A stretch of DNA of 64,000 nucleotides from Parelaphostrongylus tenuis (GCA_019055375.1 JAHQIW010005275.1:124001-188000); one strand, 5' to 3'; positions 46,801-57,889 are shown, numbered from the stretch's first letter. A program made the numbers and translations. The notes: a model not told the origin generated them from the letters alone.

Positions 46801-47950
46801 CTTCCATTTTTCCCTATCGCGTGCAAAAGTAGCTCAGTGGGTCCTCCTCGCTCTAGGGGTTCGTTGAGCATTATATCGTTTTTCTGTAGTTTTCTTGAAG
46901 AAATTGGACCATTGGGTCGGTGGTCATTCTGAAGTGCACTTGATATCTCGAGGAATCCAATCGGTATCGGCTAACGTCCATCGGCTGTCGCTGAAGCACA
47001 TCACGTGTCCGGTCCATCTTATTTTCGATATCCTGGCGCGTAGAATGGCATCTTTGACCTCCTATCGATGACATGGGTCTGAACTTTGGATCCCTTCTTT
47101 CACTTGCGAGATACGGGATATTCTTAGAATCAACTTTTCGACTGTGTGTTCAATAACTGCAAGTGATCGTCCATCCTGCTTACGTAGCGACCAGGTTTCT
47201 TCTGCATACATTAGGGCAGGAATAATCATCGAGTCGAAGAGGTGTGCACGGAGTCAAATGTTCTTTGTCCTCTTCACTACGTCTTCGATGCTCTTAAACG
47301 TTCCCCAAGCCTCTCGCTTCCTCCTGCTCAACTCTGGAGCTAGGTCGTTCATCATGTTAATTTCACGACCTAAGCAGAAGTAACTGAAGCATTCGGAGAT
47401 GTTCGTTTCGTTGAGCGTGAATGGGGCATTCAAAATCCATCCGTTCCTCATGAACATCGTTTTCGTTAGATTTAGTTGAAGGCCAATCTTTCCACAAGCT
47501 TTTTCGTAATTGGTCAACGTTCGCTCCCTTGGCTGATGATTTGTGCTAGGAAGGCAATATCATCAGCAAAGCGAAAATGGTTTAATTGTCGACCGTCAAT
47601 TTTCATTCCCATATTGTCCCATTCTAATGTTCGTATGACATTTTGGAGGGTGGCAGTGGATAATTTTGACGAAATTATAGCGCCTTGTCGAGCCCCTCTT
47701 CTTATGTCGATGACAAATTGTTATAAAATGGTGATGTTCTGGTCGTGAAATCTTTACTTAGCTAACAAAGAATCTTTATGTACCGAATAGGAACACCCTG
47801 ATTATTCAGAGCCTCTATAGCCGCTTCTGCTTCCACTGAATCAAGGGTTTCTTCAATTTGTGGTAAGTGAGAGAGAGCGGTAATTTGTACTTTCGTGAAA
47901 CTTCAACGTGGCCCGTCTATACACCTCGCAATGAGTCTAACCTAGGGTCG
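46790..47950 (-). pseudogene. RTE-type LINE reverse transcriptase, C-terminal two thirds
   Basis: The minus-strand pieces run ETLDSVEAEAAIEALNNQGV (near 47840), PIRYIKIL, then RRGARQGAIISSKLSTATLQ and NVIRTLEWDNMGMKIDGRQL (47700 to 47585). Next are the FADD catalytic box region (NHFRFADDIAFL, near 47560), ACGKIGLQLNLTKTMFMRNG (near 47460), and SECFSYFCLGREINMMNDLA with PELSRRKREAWGTFKSIEDV (near 47340). The C-terminal part is SKIRWTGHVMCFSDSRWTLA then DTDWIPRDIK (near 46990), and the end is RTPRARRTH and FARDREKW (near 46830). At least three frameshifts or stops are present. The endonuclease domain is missing, as expected for a 5'-truncated LINE copy. Confidence 0.88.
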
Positions 47951-47959
47951 GTACACTTA

Positions 47960-48980
47960 AGATCATCATTGGACGTTAATTCGCATTTCAAAAAAAATTT
48001 TTGGTGGCACGTTGATATTTTAGTTTTAAGTGACAAGGTCACCCAATACTCCTAAACCAGTCACGCTTGTCACTTTGTCATTCCCCTTTTTATTTTTGCT
48101 AATGCCTCATGCATTTGTTTTCTAATAATGACCCGATAAAGGAAGTATTATATTTCCAATGTTTCTTCGTTATATCAAGATCTAACTGTTGAGTGATTAC
48201 AACAAAACATCATTCTTATCGTTGCCTAAAAGTGCAATAATTTTCGAATTTTTTAGCTCTCAAACCTATTGCATACCACCCTTTCTGATGGTCAGAAGTT
48301 GGAATCAAACTTTTTGCACGATAATGTTCAAAGATTTCTAGAGCTTCGAATAGAACACAACTAATTTTCTACAACTCTACGATGGACCTTGTCTTCCTTA
48401 ACATTTCATCGCTTCCTTTCCTCATTAATGTTTGAAGCTTCTGTGCTGCCTACCTTATGAGTTTGAATTCGCAGAAGCGTTTCAACACCTGAAATTCCCA
48501 TCTTCTAAGTTCAACAGCGGCAAAAAATAATATAATAGCAGGATTGAATAGAGCTTAAGTGAATGGGAGTTAGAATAGTTTTTGCTCAAGCACATGAAAG
48601 GAGAATACAAATCTGACATTAAATTCGAAGAGACTCAATGTCCTTTTCCGTTACTTGAATGTGGAAGTCACCGCGCACCGCCTTCCAACGTGAGAACTTG
48701 TCGGCTTGACTAAAACGCTCTCACAAATAAGTTTCACTTGCGGAAATATACTGAAATTTTGGATGCTCCGATAATTGCTTTTCACATTTTTTCCTGGTTA
48801 CAGCACACCTTTTCTTCTCATCGTTCTATCGAAACCTATGTAGAGCAGTGGTAAAAAAGTGCTAAGGTTACGGAGAATATGTCCCAGGTTGACAAAACAG
48901 CACATCGTCTTGGCGTCTGTAAAAGCAATGCGATATTTGTTTTCGGAACATAAAAGGTAATTTGACACACTGTTAGAATT
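47960..48980. other. No gene recognised
   Basis: No recognisable gene, RNA or repeat from the families in this window. Confidence 0.45.
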
Positions 48981-48984
48981 TTCT

Positions 48985-49450
48985 GAGCCTTTTCATGAGA
49001 TTTCTTATGGCACTCCTGGTGCTAGACGTACTTTTCGGCTTTCTCGTAAGCCTCATCAGTAACACCCTATTATAAATAATCGACGTCGTATAAGTCACAC
49101 TTTGCGTAGAGTGAAGAGATCACCCAACATGGCGTTATTTCGGAGTGATTGATGGTCGATTGTTATTTGCTTATCTTACGGCCAAAGCCAAATATAAATG
49201 AATATATATATATGTTTATTTATCTGTTTATTTATATTCATATTTATATTTATATTGAGACATTTGAAATCTCAATTTAGTCCGATAACATGTTTTAAGC
49301 CTTTTCAAATAAGGCTTGTAGAATGCCGAAACGTACGTCTAGCACGAGAAGTGCCAAAACAGACTTCATGACAACACTAAAACATTCTATCAGACTATGA
49401 CGGATTTCTGAGCAGCAAGGTCTCAAAATAGTCGATTGAAAGCGTTGATA
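48985..49450. repeat. Foldback with a hammerhead in the left arm
   Basis: The left arm (minus, 48985-49070) and right arm (plus, about 49296-49450) share aagcctt-type stem II, GAAacgtacgtctagcac or its variant, gtgccataaNa, cttcatga and, at the right end, agcaaggtctcaaaatagtc. The centre has an AT-rich stretch (tttatttatattcatattta, 49200-49260). The right arm retains only the 3' half of the ribozyme (gccgaaacgtacgtctagca). Confidence 0.75.
49018..49066 (-). ncRNA. Hammerhead ribozyme, strongest stems in the window
   Basis: On the minus strand: stem I GGTGTTA (49066-49060) with TAGCACC (49024-49018), seven pairs including one G-T. The core CTGATGA is at 49059-49053, stem II GGCTT/AAGCC (five perfect pairs) around acgaga, GAA at 49036-49034, then A AGTACG T and the cleavage triplet GTC ending at 49025. 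Stem III has one changed base compared with the palindrome ACGTACGT in the right arm. All core positions fit. Confidence 0.8.
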
Positions 49451-49459
49451 GTTTGATAA

Positions 49460-50220
49460 TCGACAATCCTCTGTATTTTATGCTATGTTTTATGTTCATT
49501 CAATTATTCTGTGGTACCATGAATAAAAATGAAAGCATGCTCTATCTCTGAGAACTGATCAACTCTCCCAACACTTAGCCTTTGCACTTTGAGTCTCATA
49601 GCCAATATTTGTCACGATGGTGGTATCTTTCGAACATGATGATGTCTGCGAAAGTCATTCCAGAATAGAAATTAGATCGTTTTCAGCTGTGAATACAGCT
49701 GATTGGCATCTGCCGCTAACATGTCCCATAATTATAGCGGCCCGACATATAGAATGTTTCAGCTCTCTTAAGATACACCCTGGCATTGTTTTCGCCCTTT
49801 CATTGTCGACTCTTGTCTTTACACAAACAGCACACTCATGCTCCAGTTCAATGACGTTTTCCTTTTATGAGATATATTATGAATTGTAGAATAAGTATTA
49901 CGCCCGTGAGCATTTACATTTCAGATAGCGACGTTTATCGCTCTGTGGACGATGTGTAAAGTTACAGGCGTGGTCCAATTTTTAACCCTTGTCTTATCTG
50001 GCAAGCGTTGGGAACACTGTTGAGCCGGAAAGGTGAGCGAACATTTATGAACTTAGTGATAGTTGAGTTCTCTAAGACATTGGAAAACATGTTTTTTCTC
50101 ATCTAAGATCCTCTATTTTTCTATGACAATTGTGTACCGCTTCGATTTAGCCTGAGACGCGGGATCGCATGAACGGCCACATATGTGTTGAAGGCACCTC
50201 TAACCGTGCCCCATATGCAC
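49460..50220. other. No gene recognised
   Basis: A 90-codon plus frame at 49617-49889 has no recognisable domain. No repeat match. Confidence 0.4.
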
Positions 50221-50235
50221 GCCTACACCGTGTAT

Positions 50236-50528
50236 AAAAGGATAAAATTCTCAAAGTTAATCAATCCCTGATAGATATGTCATGCATTCGCCTTCAATTT
50301 TTAACTTCGTCTGAGCTGCTTGAAGGCATATTTGGACTTTACACTTGCGGTGGTGTCCCGCTGTAGCGAGTTAGTGCTGCTTATTCTCCTGGACAAGTCT
50401 GAGACCAGTGTGGTACCAGTTTACCGACCGCGGAGTGATGGATGGATTGATGAGCCATGAGCGCAAAAGCGAACCATCGACCTCGTGTGCGACGCAGCGC
50501 AACCCTAACCACTGTGCCACATGCGCTC
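50236..50528 (-). mobile_element. SINE1, with decayed target-site duplication
   Basis: Full-length minus-strand copy. The tRNA-like head at the high end has accactgtgccacatgcgc; the body has catccatcactccgcggtcg in complementary sense, and the end is tcaatccctgatagatatgt. Imperfect flanking repeats cctacaccgtgtat (50222-50235) and cctacaccttatat (about 50528-50541) look like an aged target-site duplication. Confidence 0.85.
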
Positions 50529-50544
50529 CTACACCTTATATGTA

Positions 50545-51790
50545 AAATGTTTGCTATAATCGAAGTATTATGGTCCTCAATATGATTACCATCACACCAT
50601 AAATCCCTTGGTTTATTCCTATTTATGAGCAGCTGTTCGTTTTTGTTCTACTTTAGAGGCACTTGTTGAGCTAACGATGTCCTCATCAGCACAAAGATTT
50701 TGTAAGAATCTGGCATTAATGCGTATGTCTGTGTTTGATCTCAGTTGAATAGTTTCATTGTCCATTACGTGGAATGCTGTACAACATAGGAGGGGTGGTG
50801 TCGTAGTGACGGATCTCTTTCTTTATAGAAATGCTCGCCATATTTTCAAGATGTATTTGCGATATAACTAAGTTCTTCGTATTCTCGCTGCACTTCCATG
50901 TTGCACAATCTCCAAATAACTAGTTCTCAGTCAACGTTTGCCGCTTCGTTGACAAAGATTAGCTGGAGCGCGGATGGTGCTCACAGCAAACATCCATGAT
51001 CTCAGCCACAGTTGAAATCATTACGGAAGCAATCCTGTTGCTCTATTTCTTTAAGCAGCTGGACTTTAACTAAAGCTTCCATACGTGTGATAGGACGACC
51101 ACAAAAAAATCTTCGGACTGTGCTTTACATCCTAGTCGAACCGTAATTACAAGGGTCTTTCCTGGCAGTCCATGTCGATCACGTCCTGTGCGATTAAAAG
51201 ATCGCCTCACTTTGAAGATGCGTAATAATGTGCTGTCAAACGTGTGTATAATCTATCTCCTTGATCAAAACAGGTTGGCTGTGATATTATCTATTTCTGG
51301 GAGTGTTTCTGATCCAGCTCGTGCTTTTACGTGCATCTTGGACGTCATGGAAAGCTATGTAAAGTGCTTTCTTACGAGTTTGGATTTCAGTGCATTTTGT
51401 GACCGTCGAGGGGTACCAAGAACCTCATCTCTTGTCATTTACAGGGTATCGTAATAACATTTCTTTCTCAGAGGGATCTCGTTTACTTTTCTCCACCACT
51501 TTTCTACCTGTGCTGTTCTAAGACCATCAAAGGCTCTCATCAGCTAATATTATCATGTACAAGAAGTTAAGCAGGGTAATATAACAATTCTTTTCAGTAA
51601 TTACATAGCTCTAACAGAGATTAAGGTCAAACGGCGCATTTGGGAAACTGGGAATACCTGAAAGAATCGTAAAGCCCCGAAACCTTGCCTTATTTGCAGT
51701 CTGGTCTTCCATAACTCGACTTTATAGGGTGCGAGCTCAAATCCTGTAGTCGTGCACGACCTAGAAAAGTCAATCAAGTCTTTACGGAGC
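50545..51790. other. No gene recognised
   Basis: An 88-codon plus frame (51188-51454) has no recognisable domain. The stretch ctcatcagcacaaag near 50683 contains a hammerhead-like core on the minus strand but no GAAA box. Confidence 0.4.
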
Positions 51791-51799
51791 AGTATCTGA

Positions 51800-52190
51800 A
51801 CTGAGTGGTATGCAAACCTGCGAACTTCAAATGGGAGTCGAATCCGTATGTGACCTTTCCCAGGAGCACGTGCTAAAAAATATCACTGATGATGCTCCTG
51901 TTCTTTTATCATACTTTCTGCGATACCAAGCATCGTTCTTTAAGCAATCAGCATGGTATGCATATATCGCCATTGAACTGATGACAGAGCGATACATTGT
52001 ATCACGGAAAGAGTGGTAGCAGATCAGAAGCCTCAGTAGTTAAGCACTCACCGCCATTGAGTTGCTGACAGATCGAGACCTTGCACAGCAGGAAGAGGAT
52101 AGCAGAACAGAAGCCTCGGTAGCGCAATTAGTTAGCACGCAACCGTGCGAAATGTAAAACGCGGGTTCCATTCCTGTCTGAGGCCTAAAA
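51800..52190. repeat. tRNA-like composite with an internal duplication
   Basis: The left side on the minus strand (51815-51885) is a decayed tRNA-like block (gggagtcgaatccg). On the right, two direct copies of about 85 bp follow one another: 51969-52050 and 52055-52140. Each runs cgccattgaNNtgNtgacag, then agcagaNcagaagcctcNgt. The second leads into a complete tRNA-like sequence at 52113-52184, so this looks like a foldback whose right arm was duplicated. Confidence 0.6.
52113..52184 (+). other. tRNA-like sequence of exact tRNA length (72 nt)
   Basis: The acceptor GCCTCGG pairs with CTGAGGC (seven pairs, one G-T). T8, A9, A14, T54-T55-C56, A58 and C61 all fall at standard positions. The T arm GCGGG/CCTGT closes with two G-T pairs. 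The anticodon stem has two mismatches and position 33 is G, not T, so I do not call it a working tRNA. It is the best-preserved SINE2-type head. Confidence 0.55.
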
Positions 52191-52231
52191 TTCATTCAAT
52201 ACTCAACAATATTGTATACATAATCAACAGG

Positions 52232-52541
52232 AGCGCATGTGGCGCAGTGGATAGAGGTGCTCTGCGTAGCTCACAAGGCCGATCGTTCGATCTCGTGCCC
52301 GTGGCCCACTAAGCCATCCATCCCTCTGGAGTCGATAAATTGGTTCCAGACAGATCTCAGACTTAACTAGGAGGATAAGCAGTGCCAACTCAATGCAGCG
52401 GAATGCCTCAGTGAGTAATCGTAAAAGCCAGATATGCACTCAATCATCTCAAACGAAGTTAAAAATTGAAGACGAATGCATAACGCATTCCTCAGATATT
52501 GATAAACGCCGAGGGCTTTGTACTTTTATCCCTTTATGATC
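52232..52541 (+). mobile_element. SINE1, full length
   Basis: Starts agcgcatgtggcgcagtgg with A box TGGCGCAGTGG (52240-52250) and a B-box-like cgttcgatctcg. The body follows the family (agccatccatccctctggag, gaggataagcagtgcc, tcaatcatctcaaacgaag) to acttttatccctttatg. No clear target-site duplication. Minus frame 52224-52439 crosses it and is not a gene. Confidence 0.88.
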
Positions 52542-52747
52542 ATAACATTGCTAAAAGGGCAGTCATATAAAAATTCTTGCTTATCAAATATAGTTAAGTT
52601 GAATTGATTAATTGCTTTAGCGTAAACATCGCCTTCCATTATGCTCTATAATGTCTGCTTGGTATTCTTTGGCTATGAGGGGACAAATGAGAAACCGATC
52701 TCATTCGCTCGAGAGGAACTTTTTATTGGAGTATTAGTTGCCATTCA

Positions 52748-53528
52748 GAAGCTGACACTCCAGGTTACAGCCCCACGTCGCCGGTTTTCAAAATAGCCTT
52801 TTGTTCACGCTGCTACAAAAGGGGATTTCTTGCGTTGCAGACACGCATCGTTTCTCGCCGTATGCAGCTCCTTCTTTTGACTATTAGTAAGCATTCAAAA
52901 CGTAATCGTTTCTGATTCAACGCTGTGCTTCTACTCCGAAATTTTAGTTTCTTTACGCGTTTTTCGCAGTTATGATGTTACATATATATCTAAGAGAACT
53001 GAGTGGTGAGCAAAAGCACGGCCTCAGGCGGAAATCGAGCCCACGTTTCATCCACACCGTGGACGAGCTTCTATTCCGAAAAAACCCTTTCTTTGCAACA
53101 TAGCAGGAAAAATAAGCTGAATTAGCGTATGTGAGCAAGAGGTCTTTGGTCGGTTCACGTGCCTGTGCGAAAGGGACCACGTGAACTGCTGACGCAATAC
53201 TTCTCCACGCTTTTGTATGCCAAAAAATCGATGATCATCGCGTCATCGAACGTGGTCGCCTCACGTACGGGCACATAGATTGGCTAGAGATCCTCTTGCT
53301 CACACATGCGATTTAATTTATTTTACCTGCTGCGCTGCAGAGAAGCGTTCTTTTCAGGATATAGGCACAGTGCTGGAATCAGAAACGTTTACACTATCGA
53401 ATAATTACCTCTGCCCAGGGAGAAATATGCGTGCTTGCAACGCAAAAAATCTCCTTCTGTAAGAACGTCAAAAAGCTTATTCAAAAGCCGGCGACGTGGG
53501 CTGTAGCCTGAAGTCCCACACAGCTTTT
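52748..53528. repeat. Foldback of about 780 bp with a SINE2 insertion in the left arm
   Basis: The left arm (52748-53184) and the complement of the right arm (about 53250-53528) align over cagcccNacgtcgccggNtt, aaggNgattNNttgcgttgc, aNcacgcat, aacgtttctgattcNa, gtgagcaagagg and the cacgtgcctgtgcg / cgtacgggcac region. A SINE2-type piece (52972-53062) interrupts the left arm. Around it the arm sequence cttctaYtccgaaa is present twice. The loop of about 65 bp is unique. No coding capacity. I do not know this family. Confidence 0.75.
52972..53062 (-). mobile_element. SINE2-type fragment inside a foldback arm
   Basis: The flank catatatatctaagagaact, then gagtggtgagcaaaagcacg, and the tRNA T-arm half (cctcaggcggaaatcgagcc) match the SINE2 copies at 13869 and 54325 in the same order. 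The D-arm half is missing. Confidence 0.6.
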
Positions 53529-53660
53529 AAATGTTTACTAACACTCCTATGTAAAGTTTGTCTTCAACGGTTGAGATTGGTTGTCCATTTGCTTCCTCAT
53601 AACCACTAAGAACCTTTTTTTTGCTGATTCGTTAATACGTCGTTAATATAAAGTTTTATT

Positions 53661-53699
53661 CGGCTGAAGTTTCGACGCGTATCGTCTTCTTCAGAGCCG
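53661..53699 (-). ncRNA. Hammerhead-like motif, Penelope type, well preserved
   Basis: On the minus strand: stem I CGGCT with AGCCG (five perfect pairs), core CTGAAGA, extra A, stem II GACG/CGTC around atacg, GAA, then ACTTC with TTC as the cleavage triplet. A further decayed copy may lie at 53737-53780 (minus: gctgaagaaggttcgacc). No reverse transcriptase is visible beside it. Confidence 0.62.
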
Positions 53700-54319
53700 A
53701 CGATTCGAATCGATCGTCCACTGTCGTTCATCTTCGTTGTAGATCCTCGCCTTTGTTTTGTTAGGGTCGAACCTTCTTCAGCGGAATGCCACTTAAATAA
53801 AGAACCTCACTCGGAGAGCTCCTTATATTTAGGATGATGCGTATGCAAATTCGTTATCTATTTCGTTAATTGGCTAATCACCAGTTGGCAGTGACAGCAC
53901 ACTTGTTATCTCTTGAAGATCTATCCTATAAAGTCGGTATTATTAACTGCTTGCCGAACACGCCATAAAATATGAACGAAATCGAAACATCACCCTAACA
54001 AAAATTTTTATTCGGTCATTCCATAACTTCTGACATTAGAGCAACAAACACCAAATTTATCAACTCGGAGTAGTTACAAGTGCAATATTTCGGTACGTTA
54101 AATTGCGCAATTTCTTGTAATTGTTTTGATGCGCAATTAGCCTACACTTATTTTAAGCTGGAGCTATCTCGGGAAAATTCGCTTACTTCTCATGCTCTAA
54201 TGGTGCGTAGGGGAAAATACTAAGTGATACGGCTCGCAAAATCAGCGGAGCTTTCTATGGAAGGGCCAGCGCGACTGATCCTCCAGACTGTTTCCCTTCT
54301 TTGAACGTCGTGAACCACT

Positions 54320-54427
54320 TCCTAATTTAAGAGAAGTGAATAGTAAGCAAAAACACAACCTCAAACGGGAGTCGAACCCGCGTTCCACCTCCGGGATGCG
54401 TGCTCTACCACTACACCACCGAGGCAC
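54320..54427 (-). mobile_element. SINE2 copy
   Basis: On the minus strand 54425-54357 is the tRNA-like head (GCCTCGGTGGTGTAGTGGTA, A box TGGTGTAGTGG, B box GGGTTCGACTC, end gtttgaggtt). It is followed by tgtttttgcttactattcac, ttctctta, the SINE2 flank. It lies directly beside the tRNA-like foldback that begins at 54460. Confidence 0.7.
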
Positions 54428-54459
54428 ATTTGCGCCACTACTCATTCTATACACATTGA

Positions 54460-55006
54460 AGTAGAGTGATAAGCAAAGCTTTCGCGTCGGCCGGGACTTG
54501 CAACCCATGTCTCACTCTATTCGGGAGCGCGTGCTCTAACACGTTGCACTACTGGCGCCCGTTTTGCTCACCACTCTTTCTACGCTGCAATGCATGTATC
54601 TGTCAGCAACGAGCCGTCAACGGCCTGGCCCGGGTAGTCGCTTATCGACATTGAACTCAGTCACGTTGACAAATATTAGGTATTAGATGATCAAATATAA
54701 TATCTTTTCAATGGGTTATATCAGTAAGATCATACCACGGCTAGAAACGGTTAATAAAAAAGACATATTTGATCAACTAATACCCAATATCTGTCAACGT
54801 GTCAACTGGGTTCATTGTCGATAAGAGAATACTGGGGCCAGGCAGTTGACGGCTGGTCGCTGAAAGATAGATGAGTTGTAGTGTAGAAAGAGTGATGAGT
54901 AAAAGGTCATCAGTAGTGCAACGGCTAAGAACACGCGCTTTCCGATAGAGCGAGATGTAGGTTCCGAGTCTCGATTGACGCGAAAGTTTTATTGATCACT
55001 CTACAT
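54460..55006. repeat. Large foldback with a tRNA-like sequence in each arm
   Basis: Two arms of about 240 bp (54460-54697 and 54767-55006) are inverted copies. Outer ends are gtagagtgat / gatcactctac. Each arm then has a tRNA-like block (minus 54484-54560; plus 54906-54982), cNactctttctac or its complement, ctgtcagcNacNagccgtca, cttatcgacaNtgaac, acNttgacaNatattNggta and tgatcaaata. The loop of about 70 bp holds cataccacggctagaaacgg. Ends of this kind suggest a non-autonomous foldback element that has captured, or is built on, a tRNA-like promoter. Confidence 0.85.
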
Positions 55007-55009
55007 CAA

Positions 55010-56810
55010 TGGCTATCTATATTTTTGCTGAACTGCGGTTCTAAAAAAATTCTGTCATCGATTCATCGAATTTTGTTGTAAAACCAAAACCTGTTACAAG
55101 CTCTAAAAAGTTCACCATTTCTGTTCACATACCCACTTGCGAGAGAACCAATGTTGCGAAACAGAAAGCGTAGGGTACTACCTATAGGTTTCTCTCGCCA
55201 AAATGACAACAATAAAAGGTCTGACAAAAAGCGAAACTTTGAATGTTGCCCAAAACAATAGGGAACAAACTAGGTAGATCTGACACCCTATTACAAGGAA
55301 TTGGGAATTTACTAACGCTTTTTCGGGTTAGTCGATGACTAACTAGGCCACTACGCAAGTATTAGATGGCTTAGTTTCGAGCGAACGTCTAATCGCCTTT
55401 TGTTTGTAATGCAGGATGGGCACTATTTCCTATTTATGCCACCCTGCAATCAGATTCTTTTGAAATTGTTTTTTATAGTGTGCTCAAAATTTCCTAATTG
55501 AAATTAATTATCAATCATTAGCAAAAATTAGCGTATTGAGCACAATGCGGCTTTTTCCTCTGGTTGCTATTCATAAAAAAGAGATAAGTTCACCATATTA
55601 ACAAACATCTCCATATTTCTTCTCGCCTGAAATGCTTCAATACATAGATCTGTCTCGTTTTCTTGAGATGCTTTCGCAGTTTTTGAACATTTTTTTGGAG
55701 ATATTGAGGATAGGCGAACCAATTTCGATTTCGCAAGAGTGTGCACAATTCCTTTTACACTGTAGCACTGACTGATCGTGCAGTCAGTCGTACTCTCAGT
55801 TCAAGACAGTTCCATACCTATGTGCAATTTCTGGCTTTTCAGCGATGTATGATTGTGATTCGACGAAATAGTGCACCGTCGCTCACTATTCCAGCTGTCA
55901 CTGACAGTCAGCTAGGAGTGTCAACTGATTTACTTTATGTAGGCGAAGATTCAAATCAGGTGGGTATGAATTTAGAGTAGAACGTTTCAATACTTATATT
56001 GTTCCTTCATTAAAAGCATTCTAAAGTAATAGTATACTTGACTTCCTTGTATAGCAGTTCGCCCAATTTTGAGATGGAATGTTGAAAAGCAACTACGGAA
56101 CGGCCCAGTAAAGCAGTATAGGCTCTTAAATAACTTCCTATTTTTCGCGCAAAATTACGCCTGAGCAGCCATCTAGTTCTCGAAAAGCCTACCCAAATCC
56201 GAAATTATATCTTGATCAGCAAAAATCAGCGAATAGCCTCAGGAAAATCTTAATAATCGTGAAATGAGATGGTATCGATTTTTTGATTCCGTGGAAGAAA
56301 AACTATTCAAATTAGCGACACAGCGATTAATTTGAACAGGCGCCACCTGCACGATTTTGTGTGAATGATTTTCTACTAAGGTTTTTTTTCCAAATGTGAA
56401 GACGCCTCATTCAAGAAAACGTGTCTTCACTCGTTTTTTTTAGTATTGCATTAATTTTTAGGTGGTATTTGTTTCATGGAAATTGTCACACGAGGCAAAC
56501 ATGATTGATTGGATAGGATTGTTTGACACTGGTAGGTTTCTACAAGATTAGCCTTCACTGCTAAATGCTTCTATTGCTTCTCTTCAAAACAAGTAATGTT
56601 CAAAGAAGGGTATGTGTAACCCATTGGTAGAAGTGTTCTGCAATGCCCACTTGGCTATGTGTTTGTTCTCTTACCAGGACTGAGCAAACTCTCCATCTTT
56701 CCGGAGTCAGTACAAGCTAGCTAATTTTGAGGGAAGAAGGCAAAACACTAATTTGATACATTGGTAGACCCAAGAAGTTTACTGGATGATCTGGAGATGT
56801 ATTCTGTCGC
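55010..56810. other. No gene recognised
   Basis: Ordinary AT-rich sequence. A 79-codon plus frame (55741-55980) has no recognisable domain. Confidence 0.45.
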
Positions 56811-56817
56811 CTCACGA

Positions 56818-56890
56818 TGTTACGAATGGAGTTAAATGCATGGCGCATCCACTAGGATCCAATAAACTGCGAAAACTTCAATCTTTACCT
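56818..56890 (+). mobile_element. SINE1 tail scrap
   Basis: gttaaatgcatggcgcatcc, actaggatccaataaactgc resembles the SINE1 end (gaatgcatggcgcatccctc, agggattgatcaacgcc). Short and decayed. Confidence 0.35.
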
Positions 56891-57059
56891 TACGATCTTC
56901 ATATGTATTTTTGCAGCAGAATGAAAAGATGAATAGAATCTTGTTGGAATTTTTGTTAGCAGATTTCCTCATACGTCTCGCTAATCCTATTAGGCGGGAA
57001 ATAAAGTTCTGGTACACTTGTAATTGCATGAATCAAAGCAAATGCACCAATAAGTATTC

Positions 57060-57441
57060 TTAAAAATAAAGGCCATCGTTTTCTCCCACTTTCTGCCATC
57101 GGCCCGCCAAGTTTCAGATCTGGTACCATTCCTTCGACTTCGCATCAAAGAACACTTGACATGCCTCTTCAACTTCATCAAACGATTCAAAGAGACGAAT
57201 CAAATTGAACGAGGGTTGTCTTCGAGGTCAAGATCTCCGAAATTAGGACGTTGAAACCAACGTCCAGCAGCAGATTTATTATTGCGCCTTTCCCTTTAAC
57301 TTCGTTGATTTCGTCAACTACAGCTTGCTGTGAAAGACCTTTTCTCCAATAATGATGCAATAACACGAACTTTGATTGTATCGTTGGACATGGCGGAGGC
57401 TTGTGACTAAGTGAAAATAAAGACGAACAATGTTTAGGCAT
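57060..57441 (-). pseudogene. Internally deleted mariner transposase
   Basis: On the minus strand the N-terminal DNA-binding part is seen: IQSKFVLLHHYWRKGLSQQA, VVDEINEVKGKGAI and, in another frame, KSAAGRWFQRPNFGDLDLED then NPRS, the usual mariner helix-turn-helix wording. It jumps directly to the C-terminal end: SFDEVEEACQVFFDAKSKEW and LAGRWQKVGENDGLYF followed by a stop at 57060. The catalytic aspartates are absent, so roughly 650 bp have been lost from the middle. The copy cannot make an active enzyme. Normal mariner transposases are about 345 residues. Confidence 0.85.
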
Positions 57442-57889
57442 TCAGCGGGAAATCTCACATAGGAAAGTGTAATATTCTCATGGCATGCATTGGAGATATC
57501 TCACGCTTGTTTGAGTGCACCAAAATCTTCCTTCCAACCGCAGGTATTTCTTAGTTGAGTGAATCCCTCACGGTTACTAGTTTCAGACGACGACGATCCT
57601 CTTCACTATCTTGATCACAAAAGTAGAGGTGTAGTGGGGTCGCAGGAGGGCACGGTAATATGGAACGTAACACGTGCCAACCTAGCATCTACAGTAAACA
57701 GTATACGATTTGGGTTAGTGAAAGCTATTAATTTTATGTAACTATCAAAAGTGATAATGCTAATGTTGACATTGTCAAAACATCAGTAATCAATACTGAT
57801 AATGGAGATAAAAAAATAACGAAATCAGTAGTAGTTATAATTATGAATGTCGCTACAATTTCAATGGTCCAAGAATGTTGAATGATATG

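Noticed and set aside
50675..50710. Minus-strand ctgatgag near 50690
   Set aside because: The downstream sequence lacks GAAA, stem III and a cleavage triplet.
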